Below are positions 5,803 to 13,312 of a stretch of DNA of 13,985 nucleotides, piece by piece. Within the stretch, counting starts at the first letter, position 1. Each line of letters starts with the position of its first letter. The translations under genes were made by a program, and so were the position numbers. The stretch is from positions 1 through 13,985 of the forward strand of contig CALGHC010000116.1 in NCBI GenBank assembly GCA_937915965.1. The letters are read 5' to 3'. This stretch comes from an uncultured Myxococcales bacterium. GTDB taxonomy: Bacteria; Myxococcota_A; UBA9042. The notes beneath the pieces were generated by a model. It was not told where the DNA came from. It searched no databases and worked only from the letters and a program-made list of their open reading frames with translations.

Positions 5803-7737
5803 TCAGGCGTCAGCGACGAATCCGCGCTCCGTCAGCAGGGCGACGATCTGGCCCACACAGGCGTCGACGTCGAGCTGGTCGGTCACGAGAGTCAGGTCGG
5901 CTGCGGCCGGCCGCTCGAATTCAGCGCTCACCCCGGGAAAGCCGTCTATCTCGCCGGAGTCGGCGCGGGCGTACATGCCGTCGCCGTCGCGAGCGCGGCA
6001 GACGTCGACGGGGCAGTCCACATGCACATGCACAAATCGCTCTGGTCCGACCTCTTGGGCGACGCGGCGACGGACGGCCTCGTTGGGCGCGACAAAGGCA
6101 CCGATAACGATCACGCCCGAGTGGTTGAGGAGCGCCGCCACTGAGGCAAAGCGGCGCAGATTCTCCGAGCGGTCCGCGCTCGAGAAGCACAGGTCCTTGC
6201 TCAATCCGCGGCGGAACTGCTGGCCATCGAGCACGACAACGGTCTGGCCGGAGTCGAAGAGGCGACGCTCGAGCGCCGACGCGATCGTCGACTTGCCCGC
6301 TCTGGTCAGTCCCGACAGCAAGACGGTCGCAGGCCGTTGATTGTAGCGCTCGTTGCGCTCCGCGGCGGTGACAGGGCTGGCGTGATCCTCAAGGGTGTCG
6401 GCTGCCAGCGCGTCCCAGTGGTCACTCGCGCCCGGCAGGCGGTCGACGACCGTTCCCGCGCCGACGGTGTTGTTGGTCAGACGGTCGATGAGGATGAACG
6501 CACCGGTCGCGCGGTTGCGGCGGTACGGATCGACGAAGAGCGGGCGAGTCGTGGTCAGCCGACAGCGACCGATCTGGTTGAGCTGTAGCTCGTCGAGCTC
6601 GACGCGGTGCATCGTGTTGACGTCGATGCCATAGCGCAGCTCGGCGATGCGGCCGCTGACTGTGCGGGTGGTCTGCTTGATCAGGTACTCACGACCCGGC
6701 GCCATGGGCTGGTCGCTCATCCACACAACCATCGCCTCGAAGCTCTGCTCGATTCGCGGTCGATTGTTGGGATGGACGATCATGTCGCCGCGGCTGACGT
6801 CGACCTCGTCCTCGAGGGTCAGCGCGACAGACATCGGCGCGTGGGCGGTCTGCCGCTCGCCTTCCCAGGTCTCGATCGAACGAATCCGCGATGTTCGACC
6901 GGACGGCAGCACGGCGACGGCGTCGCCGACACGGACGATTCCGCTGGCGAGGGTGCCGGCAAATCCACGGAAGCTGGCATCGGGTCGCAGCACAAGCTGC
7001 ACGGGGAAGCGCAGGTCAATGAGGTTCTCGTCGGAGGCGATGTGCACGTTCTCCAGCTGGTGCATCAAGGTCGCGCCCTGGTACCAGGGCATTCGCGGCG
7101 AGGGCTCGACCACGTTGTCGCCCACAAGCGCGCTAAGCGGCACGAACGTCACGTCGCTCAGGTCCAGCTTGGAAGAAAAGGCGCGATACTGCCGCTTGAT
7201 ATCCTCGAAGACGGTCTCGCTGTAGTCGACAAGGTCCATCTTGTTGACCGCGACGAGGACGTGCTTGATGCCGAGCAGGCTGACGATGAACGAATGTCTG
7301 CGGGTCTGCGCCAACACCCCCTTGCGGGCGTCGATGAGGATGACGGCCAGGTCGCAGTTCGACGCGCCCGTCGCCATATTGCGCGTGTACTCCTCGTGCC
7401 CGGGGCAGTCGGCGATGATGAACTTGCGCCTCGACGTCGAGAAGTAGCGGTAGGCGACGTCGATCGTGATGCCCTGCTCCCGCTCGGCCTTGAGGCCATC
7501 GACCAGCAAGGCCAGATCCATACCATCGCCCGTGGTGCCGTGGCGGGCGCTGTCCTTGCGGACCGCGGCGAGCTGATCTTCGTAGATCAAGTGGGAGTCG
7601 TGTAGCAGCCGGCCGATCAGCGTGGACTTGCCGTCATCCACGCTGCCACAGGTCAACAGCCGCAGCAGCTCCTTGACGCGATGCTGCTCGAGGTAGGCCT
7701 CAATGTCGGTCGCGATGAGCTCGCTGAGGTGGGACAT
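5803..7737 (-). CDS. cysNC: Bifunctional sulfate adenylyltransferase GTPase subunit / APS kinase (CysN-CysC fusion)
   Basis: The 644-residue protein combines the GTPase that drives ATP sulfurylase (with CysD) and an APS kinase that makes PAPS. The GTPase motifs are G1 GSVDDGKST at 31-39, switch-II DCPGH at 110-114 and NKMD at 165-168, followed by EF-Tu-like beta domains to about 440. The kinase occupies about 468-644: Walker A GLTRAGKST (476-484), then DGQQFRRGL (504-512) where canonical CysC has DGDNVRHGL, ADRSENLRR (521-529) and FPGVSAEFE (600-608) where FTGISDPYE is typical. The kinase half thus belongs to a divergent subtype; I recall similar variants in other CysNC fusions, so it may well be active. 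The start ATG overlaps the cysD stop as TGATG (a TTG one codon earlier is possible), with AGAGGGG upstream, implying translational coupling. Length matches known CysNC proteins. Confidence 0.93.
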   Translation of the reverse strand: MSHLSELIATDIEAYLEQHRVKELLRLLTCGSVDDGKSTLIGRLLHDSHLIYEDQLAAVRKDSARHGTTGDGMDLALLVDGLKAEREQGITIDVAYRYFSTSRRKFIIADCPGHEEYTRNMATGASNCDLAVILIDARKGVLAQTRRHSFIVSLLGIKHVLVAVNKMDLVDYSETVFEDIKRQYRAFSSKLDLSDVTFVPLSALVGDNVVEPSPRMPWYQGATLMHQLENVHIASDENLIDLRFPVQLVLRPDASFRGFAGTLASGIVRVGDAVAVLPSGRTSRIRSIETWEGERQTAHAPMSVALTLEDEVDVSRGDMIVHPNNRPRIEQSFEAMVVWMSDQPMAPGREYLIKQTTRTVSGRIAELRYGIDVNTMHRVELDELQLNQIGRCRLTTTRPLFVDPYRRNRATGAFILIDRLTNNTVGAGTVVDRLPGASDHWDALAADTLEDHASPVTAAERNERYNQRPATVLLSGLTRAGKSTIASALERRLFDSGQTVVVLDGQQFRRGLSKDLCFSSADRSENLRRFASVAALLNHSGVIVIGAFVAPNEAVRRRVAQEVGPERFVHVHVDCPVDVCRARDGDGMYARADSGEIDGFPGVSAEFERPAAADLTLVTDQLDVDACVGQIVALLTERGFVADA

Positions 7738-8651
7738 CAAAAATACCCCTCTCGCTTCTTCTCTTCCATCGAGCCGGCCTCGTCGTAGTCGATGACGCGA
7801 CCTTGCCGCTCCGAGGTGCGCGCAAGCAGCATCTCCTGAATGACGGCTGTCAGTGTGTCTGCCTCGGACTCGATAGCCCCCGAAAGTGGATAGCAGCCCA
7901 ACGTGCGGAAACGCACCCGCTTCGTCATGGGTACTTCGCCCGGGCGCAGAGGCAGGCGGTCGTCGTCGACCATGATGAGGTTGCCCTCGCGCTCGACCAC
8001 CGGACGGTCGGCGGCGAGATACAGCGGCACCACGGGAATGCCCTCAAGGTGGATGTAGAGCCAGACATCGAGCTCGGTCCAATTGCTCAGCGGAAAGACG
8101 CGAATGGACTCGCCTTTGTGAACGCGGCTGTTGTAGAGGCGCCACAGCTCGGGGCGTTGGTTCTTCGGGTCCCACTGGTGGTGCCGATCGCGGAAGCTGT
8201 AGACGCGCTCCTTCGCCCGGCTCTTCTCCTCGTCCCTGCGCGCGCCGCCGAAGGCTGCGTCAAAACCGTAGTGGTCGAGAGCCTGCTTGAGCCCTTCGGT
8301 CTTCATCACGTGTGTGTAGCGCTGCGAACCAAGGTCGAAGGGGTTGGCGCCAGCGGCGCGTCCCTCTTCGTTGATCCAGACCAGCAGCTCGGCGTCGAGG
8401 TCGCGAGCGAGACCGTCGCGAAAGCGAATCATCTCCTTGAACTTCCAAGTCGTATCGACGTGCAGCAGCGGGAACGGCAGGGGTCCGGGATGGAACGCCT
8501 TCTGCGCGAGGCGCAGCATGACGGAGGAATCCTTGCCGACCGAATACATCATCACCGGACGGCTGAACTCGGCGACGACCTCGCGGATGACGTGGATCGA
8601 CTCCGCCTCGAGGCGCTGCAGGTGAGTCATGGTGTAGGCGTCGGTTCGCAT
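7737..8651 (-). CDS. cysD: Sulfate adenylyltransferase subunit 2 (CysD)
   Basis: CysD is the catalytic subunit of heterodimeric ATP sulfurylase, forming adenosine 5'-phosphosulfate from ATP and sulfate with GTP hydrolysis by CysN. The 304-residue product carries the PP-loop SVGKDSS at 37-43, the N-terminal LQRLEAESIHVIREV typical of the family, FGGARRDEEKSRAKER at 134-149, and the usual C-terminal MEEKKREGYF. The frame extends upstream to 8753, but I place the start at the ATG at 8651 because GGAGG lies 9 bases ahead and the length then matches Escherichia coli CysD (302). The next ATG, at 8630, has no ribosome-binding site. Its stop overlaps the cysNC start by one base, so the two form an operon. 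It is divergent from the free cysC gene, 233 bases away. Confidence 0.95.
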   Translation of the reverse strand: MRTDAYTMTHLQRLEAESIHVIREVVAEFSRPVMMYSVGKDSSVMLRLAQKAFHPGPLPFPLLHVDTTWKFKEMIRFRDGLARDLDAELLVWINEEGRAAGANPFDLGSQRYTHVMKTEGLKQALDHYGFDAAFGGARRDEEKSRAKERVYSFRDRHHQWDPKNQRPELWRLYNSRVHKGESIRVFPLSNWTELDVWLYIHLEGIPVVPLYLAADRPVVEREGNLIMVDDDRLPLRPGEVPMTKRVRFRTLGCYPLSGAIESEADTLTAVIQEMLLARTSERQGRVIDYDEAGSMEEKKREGYF

Positions 8652-8694
8652 CGAATGACCCCTCCCCCCGCTGGTGGTCGCAGTGCGGCCGGCA

Positions 8695-8722
8695 TCCTTA
8701 TCGATTGAGAGGGCGAATTCAA
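8695..8722 (-). promoter_or_regulatory. Weak candidate promoter for cysD-cysNC
   Basis: On the minus strand TTGAAT (8722-8717) is followed after 16 bases by TAAGGA (8700-8695). The -35 matches 4 of 6 consensus bases but the -10 is poor. It lies about 44 bases upstream of the cysD ATG, a plausible position. No better pair was seen on this strand in the intergenic region. Confidence 0.2.
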
Positions 8723-8802
8723 GCGATAGGGAGGTGGCGGACAGACGGGGCATCGAACTCGATGATTCGGGTCGAAGCGCACCCGGGACGGTCCGACCCC
8801 GA

Positions 8803-8832
8803 TTGCCAGCCCGACTGCGCTGCGGGTATGAT
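8803..8832 (+). promoter_or_regulatory. Sigma70-type promoter of the free cysC gene
   Basis: TTGCCA (8803-8808) and TATGAT (8827-8832) each match the consensus at 5 of 6 positions and are 18 bases apart. This is the best promoter-like sequence in the window. Transcription would start near 8839, about 46 bases before the cysC ATG at 8885. Confidence 0.6.
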
Positions 8833-8843
8833 CCGCGGGCACT

Positions 8844-8878
8844 GCCGCCCCCTTTGGCGGCCCTGTGGCGGAGGCCGC
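8844..8878 (+). promoter_or_regulatory. Leader hairpins in the cysC 5' untranslated region
   Basis: GCCGCC (8844-8849) can pair with GGCGGC (8856-8861) around a CCCTTT loop, right after the predicted transcription start. A second small hairpin, GCGG-AGG-CCGC (8868-8878), encloses the Shine-Dalgarno GGAGG (8870-8874). CCGCC of the first stem could instead pair with GGCGG at 8867-8871. These may tune translation, but short GC-rich stems are common by chance here. Confidence 0.3.
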
Positions 8879-8884
8879 TCGTCC

Positions 8885-9499
8885 ATGTCCCAGCAAGACC
8901 AGCGTCACAGCAGCAACGTCGTCTGGAGCCCGTCAGAGGTTCGCCCCGCCGAGCGAACGGAGCTGCTGGGCCACCCGGGATTCACGGTCTGGCTCACCGG
9001 CCTGTCAGGGTCGGGCAAGTCCACGGTCGCCAGCGGCCTGGAGCGCGCGCTCATCGACCGCGGCGTCTTGGCGTACGTGCTTGACGGCGACAACGTGCGC
9101 CACGGCCTGTGCGCCGATCTCGGCTTCGGTGCGGATGACCGCGCCGAGAACATCCGCCGGGTCGGCGAGGTGGCCCGCTTGCTCACAGACGTCGGCGCAT
9201 GCGTGCTGTGCGCCTTCATCTCGCCCTATGTCGCCGATCGCGAGCGGGTGCGCGCCCGATTCGGCGCGCTGAGGTTCCTCGAGGTCTTCGTCGACTGCCC
9301 CTTGGCGGTGTGCGAGGAACGCGACCCCAAGGGCCTGTACCGCCGGGCCCGCGCCGGCGAGATCCGCAACTTCACCGGAATCTCCGATCCCTACAATGCC
9401 CCCGAGCAAGCGGACCTGCGGCTAAGCACCCACACCGACTCGATCGAGTCGAGCGTCGAGCAGGTCATCGGCGAGCTGACGCGCCGCGGCTGGCTGTAG
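8885..9499 (+). CDS. cysC: Adenylyl-sulfate kinase (CysC, stand-alone)
   Basis: This 204-residue APS kinase phosphorylates APS to PAPS, the donor used by sulfotransferases and PAPS reductases. It has a canonical Walker A GLSGSGKST (39-47), DGDNVRHGL (67-75), DDRAENIRR (84-92), KGLYRRARAGEI (149-160) and NFTGISDPY (162-170). Its length matches Escherichia coli CysC (201). The frame is open back to 8705, but the ATG at 8885 is chosen because GGAGG lies 10 bases upstream, a strong promoter precedes it and the upstream translation resembles no CysC. It is divergent from cysD-cysNC, so the locus encodes two APS kinases of different subtypes. The gene converges with the spermidine-synthase-like gene, whose stop is 35 bases away; that gap holds only an imperfect stem around TTCGCGAA. 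Confidence 0.94.
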   Translation: MSQQDQRHSSNVVWSPSEVRPAERTELLGHPGFTVWLTGLSGSGKSTVASGLERALIDRGVLAYVLDGDNVRHGLCADLGFGADDRAENIRRVGEVARLLTDVGACVLCAFISPYVADRERVRARFGALRFLEVFVDCPLAVCEERDPKGLYRRARAGEIRNFTGISDPYNAPEQADLRLSTHTDSIESSVEQVIGELTRRGWL

Positions 9500-9534
9500 C
9501 CCAAGCGATTCTTTCGCGAACGCCTTCAGCGACC

Positions 9535-12351
9535 TCATCGCTGCCGCAACGTGGCCCACAGTCGTCCGCAGCGGCCGGCTGGCTCGTCGCCCAAAGAGAC
9601 ACAGCGCCGCGCGACGGCGATCGCCAGACGGCGCTCGCCGGCCATCGCCAGCAAGCGGGCGCGCACGTGCAGCGCAACCGGGTCATCGGGGACCCGCTGC
9701 TTGAGGGCGTCGGCGATCGCGCGTCCCGCGTCCACCCAGCGCGCCTGCTCGACGGTGAATCCGAGCGATACGAGCCAACTGGAGTCGCTCGCCGCGATCA
9801 GGCGCGGCAGCCACGCCATGCGAAAGGCGTCCGGCGCCGCCGGGTAACGGGTGTGCTGTTCAAAGAGGGCCTGCAGGGTCCGGAGCGGTGGTGGGCGATC
9901 GTTCCACCAGCGGTCGATCAGCAGGCGCTGGCCGCGGTCGGCCTGACCGCGCAGGTCCAGAGCCGCGACGCCATCGGCTCGCTCGTGGCGAAAGAGCAGA
10001 CGCGGGGCGATCAACTCGAGGATCGGCCGGTCGTCGGTGTTGACGGGGCCGGCACCCGAGGTCAGCGGCCTGAGCGCGGCCTCGTCCATCGCCTGCAGCG
10101 AGAGCAGGCCGTCCATCCCGGCCACGCCCACCCGTGCCAGATCAGCGGCGAGCGCCGGCCGCGCGAGACGCACAGCGGCTGCTTGGAGGTCGACGTCCGG
10201 TGGCTGCAGCGACGCGACCAGAAGCAGGTCGCCAGGAAAGAGCTGCCAGGCCGTGACGTGTGGAAAGACCCGACCGAGGGTGCGCAGGATCAGCGCGACC
10301 GTCGCGTCGTCCATTTCGTAGAGATGGAACCACTGCGCAAGTACCCCGCCCTCGGCGAGGTGGTCGCGGACCTCAGCGAAGAAGCCGACGCTGAACAACG
10401 CGCCGTTCCCTGCGACCCAGGGGTTGGATGGCTCGCTGACCACCACATCGTAGCGCGCCGGCGACGTCGCCAGCCAAGCGCGCGCGTCGGCTCGGATCCT
10501 GTGGATGCGCGGATGAGCCAGAGCGCCGCCAGCGGCCTCGTCGAAGAAGGCACCCGCGGCGAGCACGGCGTCGGAGATCTCGACGACGTCGACGTCGATG
10601 TCATAGCGGGCCAACGACCCCGCGGTCACGCCGCTGCCCCAGCCGACCACCAACGCGCGCTTTGGCCGCGCGACGTGCAACAAGGGGACATGCGCGGACG
10701 TGACCTGGGTGAGCATGTCGCCGCGCGTGCTCGCATCGGGTTTTCCGTTGATCTTCAAGACCCTGCTGCCATCGCGTTCGAGCACGACGACGGTCGCGTT
10801 GGGACCATCCGAGTGGAAGCGCACGACGTCGCGACTTGCCCGCTCGGCGAAAGATGCGAAGTCAGCCGGCCGGGCGCGGTGATCGCGAAAGACGCCGGCC
10901 GAGAGCAGGCGTGGATCCCAGCGGGCCGGTAGCAACAGCCACAAGATGGCCACGGCGCCGACCGCGACCGCCAGGCGGCGGTCGTGCGGCATCTGGCGGC
11001 GCAGGGCCCAGGCGAGGACCCCTGCGAAGACGACAAGAGCGCCGGCCGTCGCCGCCAGAAGGCCGTCTAAGGACAGCAACGGCAACAGCACCGTCGCGCC
11101 CAGCGCGGCGCCAGCTACCGAACCGATCGCGTTGGCGGCCAACACAAGGCCCACGCTGCGGCCGACCCGGCCGTCGCGCTGCGCGACCATGCCAGCCGTC
11201 GCCGGCAGCAGGACGGCCAGCGCACCGGTCGGAACGAGCACGACGACGCCAACCAACGCCAACTCGACGCCCACCAGAGCGACGAAGCCAGCGTCGGTGC
11301 GCGGCAGCGCCTCCTGAATCCCGGCGAGCCACCAGGGCAGACGCTCGATGAAAGCTGCCTCAATCATGACGGCGAAGGCGGCGACCAGCACCGGCACGAC
11401 GATCAGCGGTGCGGCGGGCCAAACGCGACCGAGGAGAAGCCGAGCCGCGGCGCTGCCGGCCGCGATCGCCAGGATGAAGGCCGCCACGACGGCGGCGAAG
11501 GCGTGGGTCGACGAGCCGAAGACGACTCCGAACAACCGAATCCAGACAACCTGCAACAAGAGCGAGGCGAAACCGGCGACCGCCGCAGTGATCATGCAGA
11601 GTCGGGGATCGGGCCCAGGAGACGGCGGCGGCGCCTCGGGAGAAGGCGCCCTGAGAGCCTCGGGCAGCTCGGCCGCTGCCGTCGCAACGACCCGACGACC
11701 CGCGTACAGCGCCGCGAACGCAATGCCGAGATTCACCACGGCGGTGCCCCGCAGGGAGGCACCGATGCCAAATGCGGGCAGGAGCCACAGTCCGGCGACC
11801 AGCGCGCCAACGGCGGCGCCCAGGCTGTTGAGGCCGTACAGGAGCGCGACCGCCCGCCCGGCATCCTGCCGAGGTCCGGTCAACCAGCGGCCGAGCGCGG
11901 GCAGCGTCCCGCCCATGCAGAAGGCCGGCGGCAGCACCAGCACCACGGCCACAGCGACACGCGCGACGAGAAGATCACCGCCCGAATCTGGTCCCGCGGC
12001 GAGCCGGAAGAGCCAAGCCTGACTGACACCGTGAAGGAACTCGAAGGCCGCAGCCCACAGCGCGATCAGCCCCTCGAGGGCGGCGTACAGCCAGACCGGA
12101 CGGCGCAGCCGGTCGGCGAGCGGTCCCAGCGCCAGGGCCCCTCCAGCGAGGCCCGCCATGAAGCTCGCGACGACGGTCGCGTGACCCAGGGCGGTGTTGC
12201 CCAGCGACTGCGCGATCAAGCGGGCCCAAAGCACCTCGTAGACCAGACCGACGCCACCGGAGGCGAGAAAGAGCGTGCCGATGGCGACCACGGCAGCGAC
12301 CGGTCGTGTGACGGCCGCATGAGTCGGTACCGACGCGGTGGGGGAGCTCAC
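9535..12351 (-). CDS. Fused multi-spanning membrane protein with spermidine-synthase-like domain
   Basis: The 938-residue product matches the family usually named fused MFS/spermidine synthase. Residues 15-475 hold about 13 hydrophobic segments in two related halves: YEVLWARLIAQSLGNTALG (38-56) corresponds to QVVWIRLFGVVFGSSTHAF (267-285), indicating internal duplication. A Pro-rich linker (229-248) separates them. Residues 505-715 form a methyltransferase-fold domain: VVGWGSGVTAGS (568-579), acidic Glu591 at the end of the second strand, and SEPSNPW (639-645). NTDDRP (771-776) is also typical of the family. A helical tail follows (780-938). True spermidine synthases have a catalytic Asp in YDvIxxD; here it is YDVVVSE, so aminopropyl transfer is doubtful. 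The start is a GTG at 12351 preceded by AGAGG about 6 bases upstream. Substrate and role are unknown. Confidence 0.85.
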   Translation of the reverse strand: MSSPTASVPTHAAVTRPVAAVVAIGTLFLASGGVGLVYEVLWARLIAQSLGNTALGHATVVASFMAGLAGGALALGPLADRLRRPVWLYAALEGLIALWAAAFEFLHGVSQAWLFRLAAGPDSGGDLLVARVAVAVVLVLPPAFCMGGTLPALGRWLTGPRQDAGRAVALLYGLNSLGAAVGALVAGLWLLPAFGIGASLRGTAVVNLGIAFAALYAGRRVVATAAAELPEALRAPSPEAPPPSPGPDPRLCMITAAVAGFASLLLQVVWIRLFGVVFGSSTHAFAAVVAAFILAIAAGSAAARLLLGRVWPAAPLIVVPVLVAAFAVMIEAAFIERLPWWLAGIQEALPRTDAGFVALVGVELALVGVVVLVPTGALAVLLPATAGMVAQRDGRVGRSVGLVLAANAIGSVAGAALGATVLLPLLSLDGLLAATAGALVVFAGVLAWALRRQMPHDRRLAVAVGAVAILWLLLPARWDPRLLSAGVFRDHRARPADFASFAERASRDVVRFHSDGPNATVVVLERDGSRVLKINGKPDASTRGDMLTQVTSAHVPLLHVARPKRALVVGWGSGVTAGSLARYDIDVDVVEISDAVLAAGAFFDEAAGGALAHPRIHRIRADARAWLATSPARYDVVVSEPSNPWVAGNGALFSVGFFAEVRDHLAEGGVLAQWFHLYEMDDATVALILRTLGRVFPHVTAWQLFPGDLLLVASLQPPDVDLQAAAVRLARPALAADLARVGVAGMDGLLSLQAMDEAALRPLTSGAGPVNTDDRPILELIAPRLLFRHERADGVAALDLRGQADRGQRLLIDRWWNDRPPPLRTLQALFEQHTRYPAAPDAFRMAWLPRLIAASDSSWLVSLGFTVEQARWVDAGRAIADALKQRVPDDPVALHVRARLLAMAGERRLAIAVARRCVSLGDEPAGRCGRLWATLRQR

Positions 12352-12396
12352 GATGGCCTCTCTCCTCGCTGGCCAGCGGCAGCGACAACCGCCGAT

Positions 12397-12432
<36 letters not shown>

Positions 12433-12486
12433 CGACGATGGTGCAGCAGCGTCGTGCAGTGAACAATGCGACGCGCGATCTTGGCG

Positions 12487-12506
12487 CGGCCAGCCTCATC
12501 TGGCCG
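12487..12506. promoter_or_regulatory. Inverted repeat upstream of the seven-helix membrane protein
   Basis: CGGCCAG (12487-12493) and CTGGCCG (12500-12506) are perfect 7-base arms around CCTCAT. The element is 82 bases upstream of the ATG at 12589 in a divergent intergenic region. It could be an operator or a hairpin; it has no T tract. Nothing else convincing is visible between it and the gene. Confidence 0.35.
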
Positions 12507-12588
12507 TCCACCGGCATCGCTGGCATGATGAGGACCACGCCGTTCGCACCTATGTGACGGTGACGCGCGCCAGCGCGAAGGCGACACG

Positions 12589-13296
12589 ATGATCTCCGTC
12601 AACCAGGGTCTGGGATTTACCGCGATCGTCTTCTCGCTGTTGCTCTATCTGCCGATCTGGCTGAGCCGCGACGGTCGGGCGAGCGGCCGGGTCGCGGGCA
12701 TCGCCACGCTGCTCGCGCTGGTCTGGTTGGTGATCTGCTCCGAGGTCGCGGGGAGCGACTGGTTGCTCGACCCGCAAGCCGACCCACCGGGTCTGGTCGT
12801 GCTCGCCGCGCCGGCCTGGTTGGCTGCCCTTGTGCTGTCGCTGCTGCCAGCGACCGGCCGCCTGATCGACCACGCATCCGGATTTTGGCTGGTCTTGTTT
12901 CAGAGTTTCCGCGTCGGCGTCGAGGTCTTGTTGATCTGGCTCGCCGTCTGCGGTCATCTGCCCGACGCGATGAGCTTTGGCGGCCTCAACTACGACCTCA
13001 TCGCAGGAGTGTCGGCGCCGATCGTCGCCGTGACCGCCTTCAGGTACCGCGTGGTTGGCTGGCGCATGGTCATCGCCTGGAATATCATTGGCTTGGCGCT
13101 CTTGATCGGCGCGGCAGCGGTGTTGGTCTTGTCGCTGCGTTCGCCGTGGCAACAGGTGGCGTCACTGCGCCCGCCAATCGCCCTCGTCCAGGTCCCGTAC
13201 ATCTGGCTGTTGGTGTTTACCATGCCGCTTTCGCTGGCAGGCCACCTGATGTCGATCCGCCAGATGGTCCGCCGTCGCCGAACGGACGACGACTGA
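12589..13296 (+). CDS. Conserved integral membrane protein of unknown function
   Basis: The 235-residue product is almost wholly hydrophobic, with about seven likely membrane helices near residues 8-25, 35-52, 67-86, 98-120, 133-150, 160-182 and 197-218, and a basic C-terminal tail (RQMVRRRRTDDD), which would be cytoplasmic by the positive-inside rule. The pattern FRVGVEVLLIW, then MSFGGLNYDLIAGVSAPIVA, then AWNIIGLALL, then PYIWLLVFTMPLSLAGHLMSIRQ resembles a hypothetical-protein family that I recall from other bacteria, with no assigned function. No transport or catalytic motif is evident. AAGG about 7 bases before the ATG supports the start. It converges with the PDZ gene, 16 bases away, and is divergent from the fused membrane/spermidine-synthase-like gene. 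Confidence 0.8.
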   Translation: MISVNQGLGFTAIVFSLLLYLPIWLSRDGRASGRVAGIATLLALVWLVICSEVAGSDWLLDPQADPPGLVVLAAPAWLAALVLSLLPATGRLIDHASGFWLVLFQSFRVGVEVLLIWLAVCGHLPDAMSFGGLNYDLIAGVSAPIVAVTAFRYRVVGWRMVIAWNIIGLALLIGAAAVLVLSLRSPWQQVASLRPPIALVQVPYIWLLVFTMPLSLAGHLMSIRQMVRRRRTDDD

Positions 13297-13312
13297 ACCA
13301 CGGGCGATCGCG

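Noticed and set aside
6607..8708. Long plus-strand open frames (6607-7605 and 7803-8708) opposite cysNC and cysD
   Set aside because: Mirror frames of highly conserved genes. Their composition reflects the complement of cysNC and cysD.
8705..8884. 60-residue N-terminal extension of cysC
   Set aside because: It would contain the strong promoter and the Shine-Dalgarno, and its translation is unlike any APS kinase N-terminus.
9500..9534. Possible bidirectional terminator between cysC and the fused membrane gene
   Set aside because: The stem around TTCGCGAA needs two bulges and has no T tract on either side. Too weak to call.
9199..10932. 577-residue plus-strand open frame
   Set aside because: It overlaps cysC out of frame and then runs antisense to the fused membrane gene; the translation is Arg-rich and featureless.
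13304..13311. GCGATCGC palindrome between convergent genes
   Set aside because: A single 8-base palindrome in GC-rich DNA is expected by chance and has no partner here.
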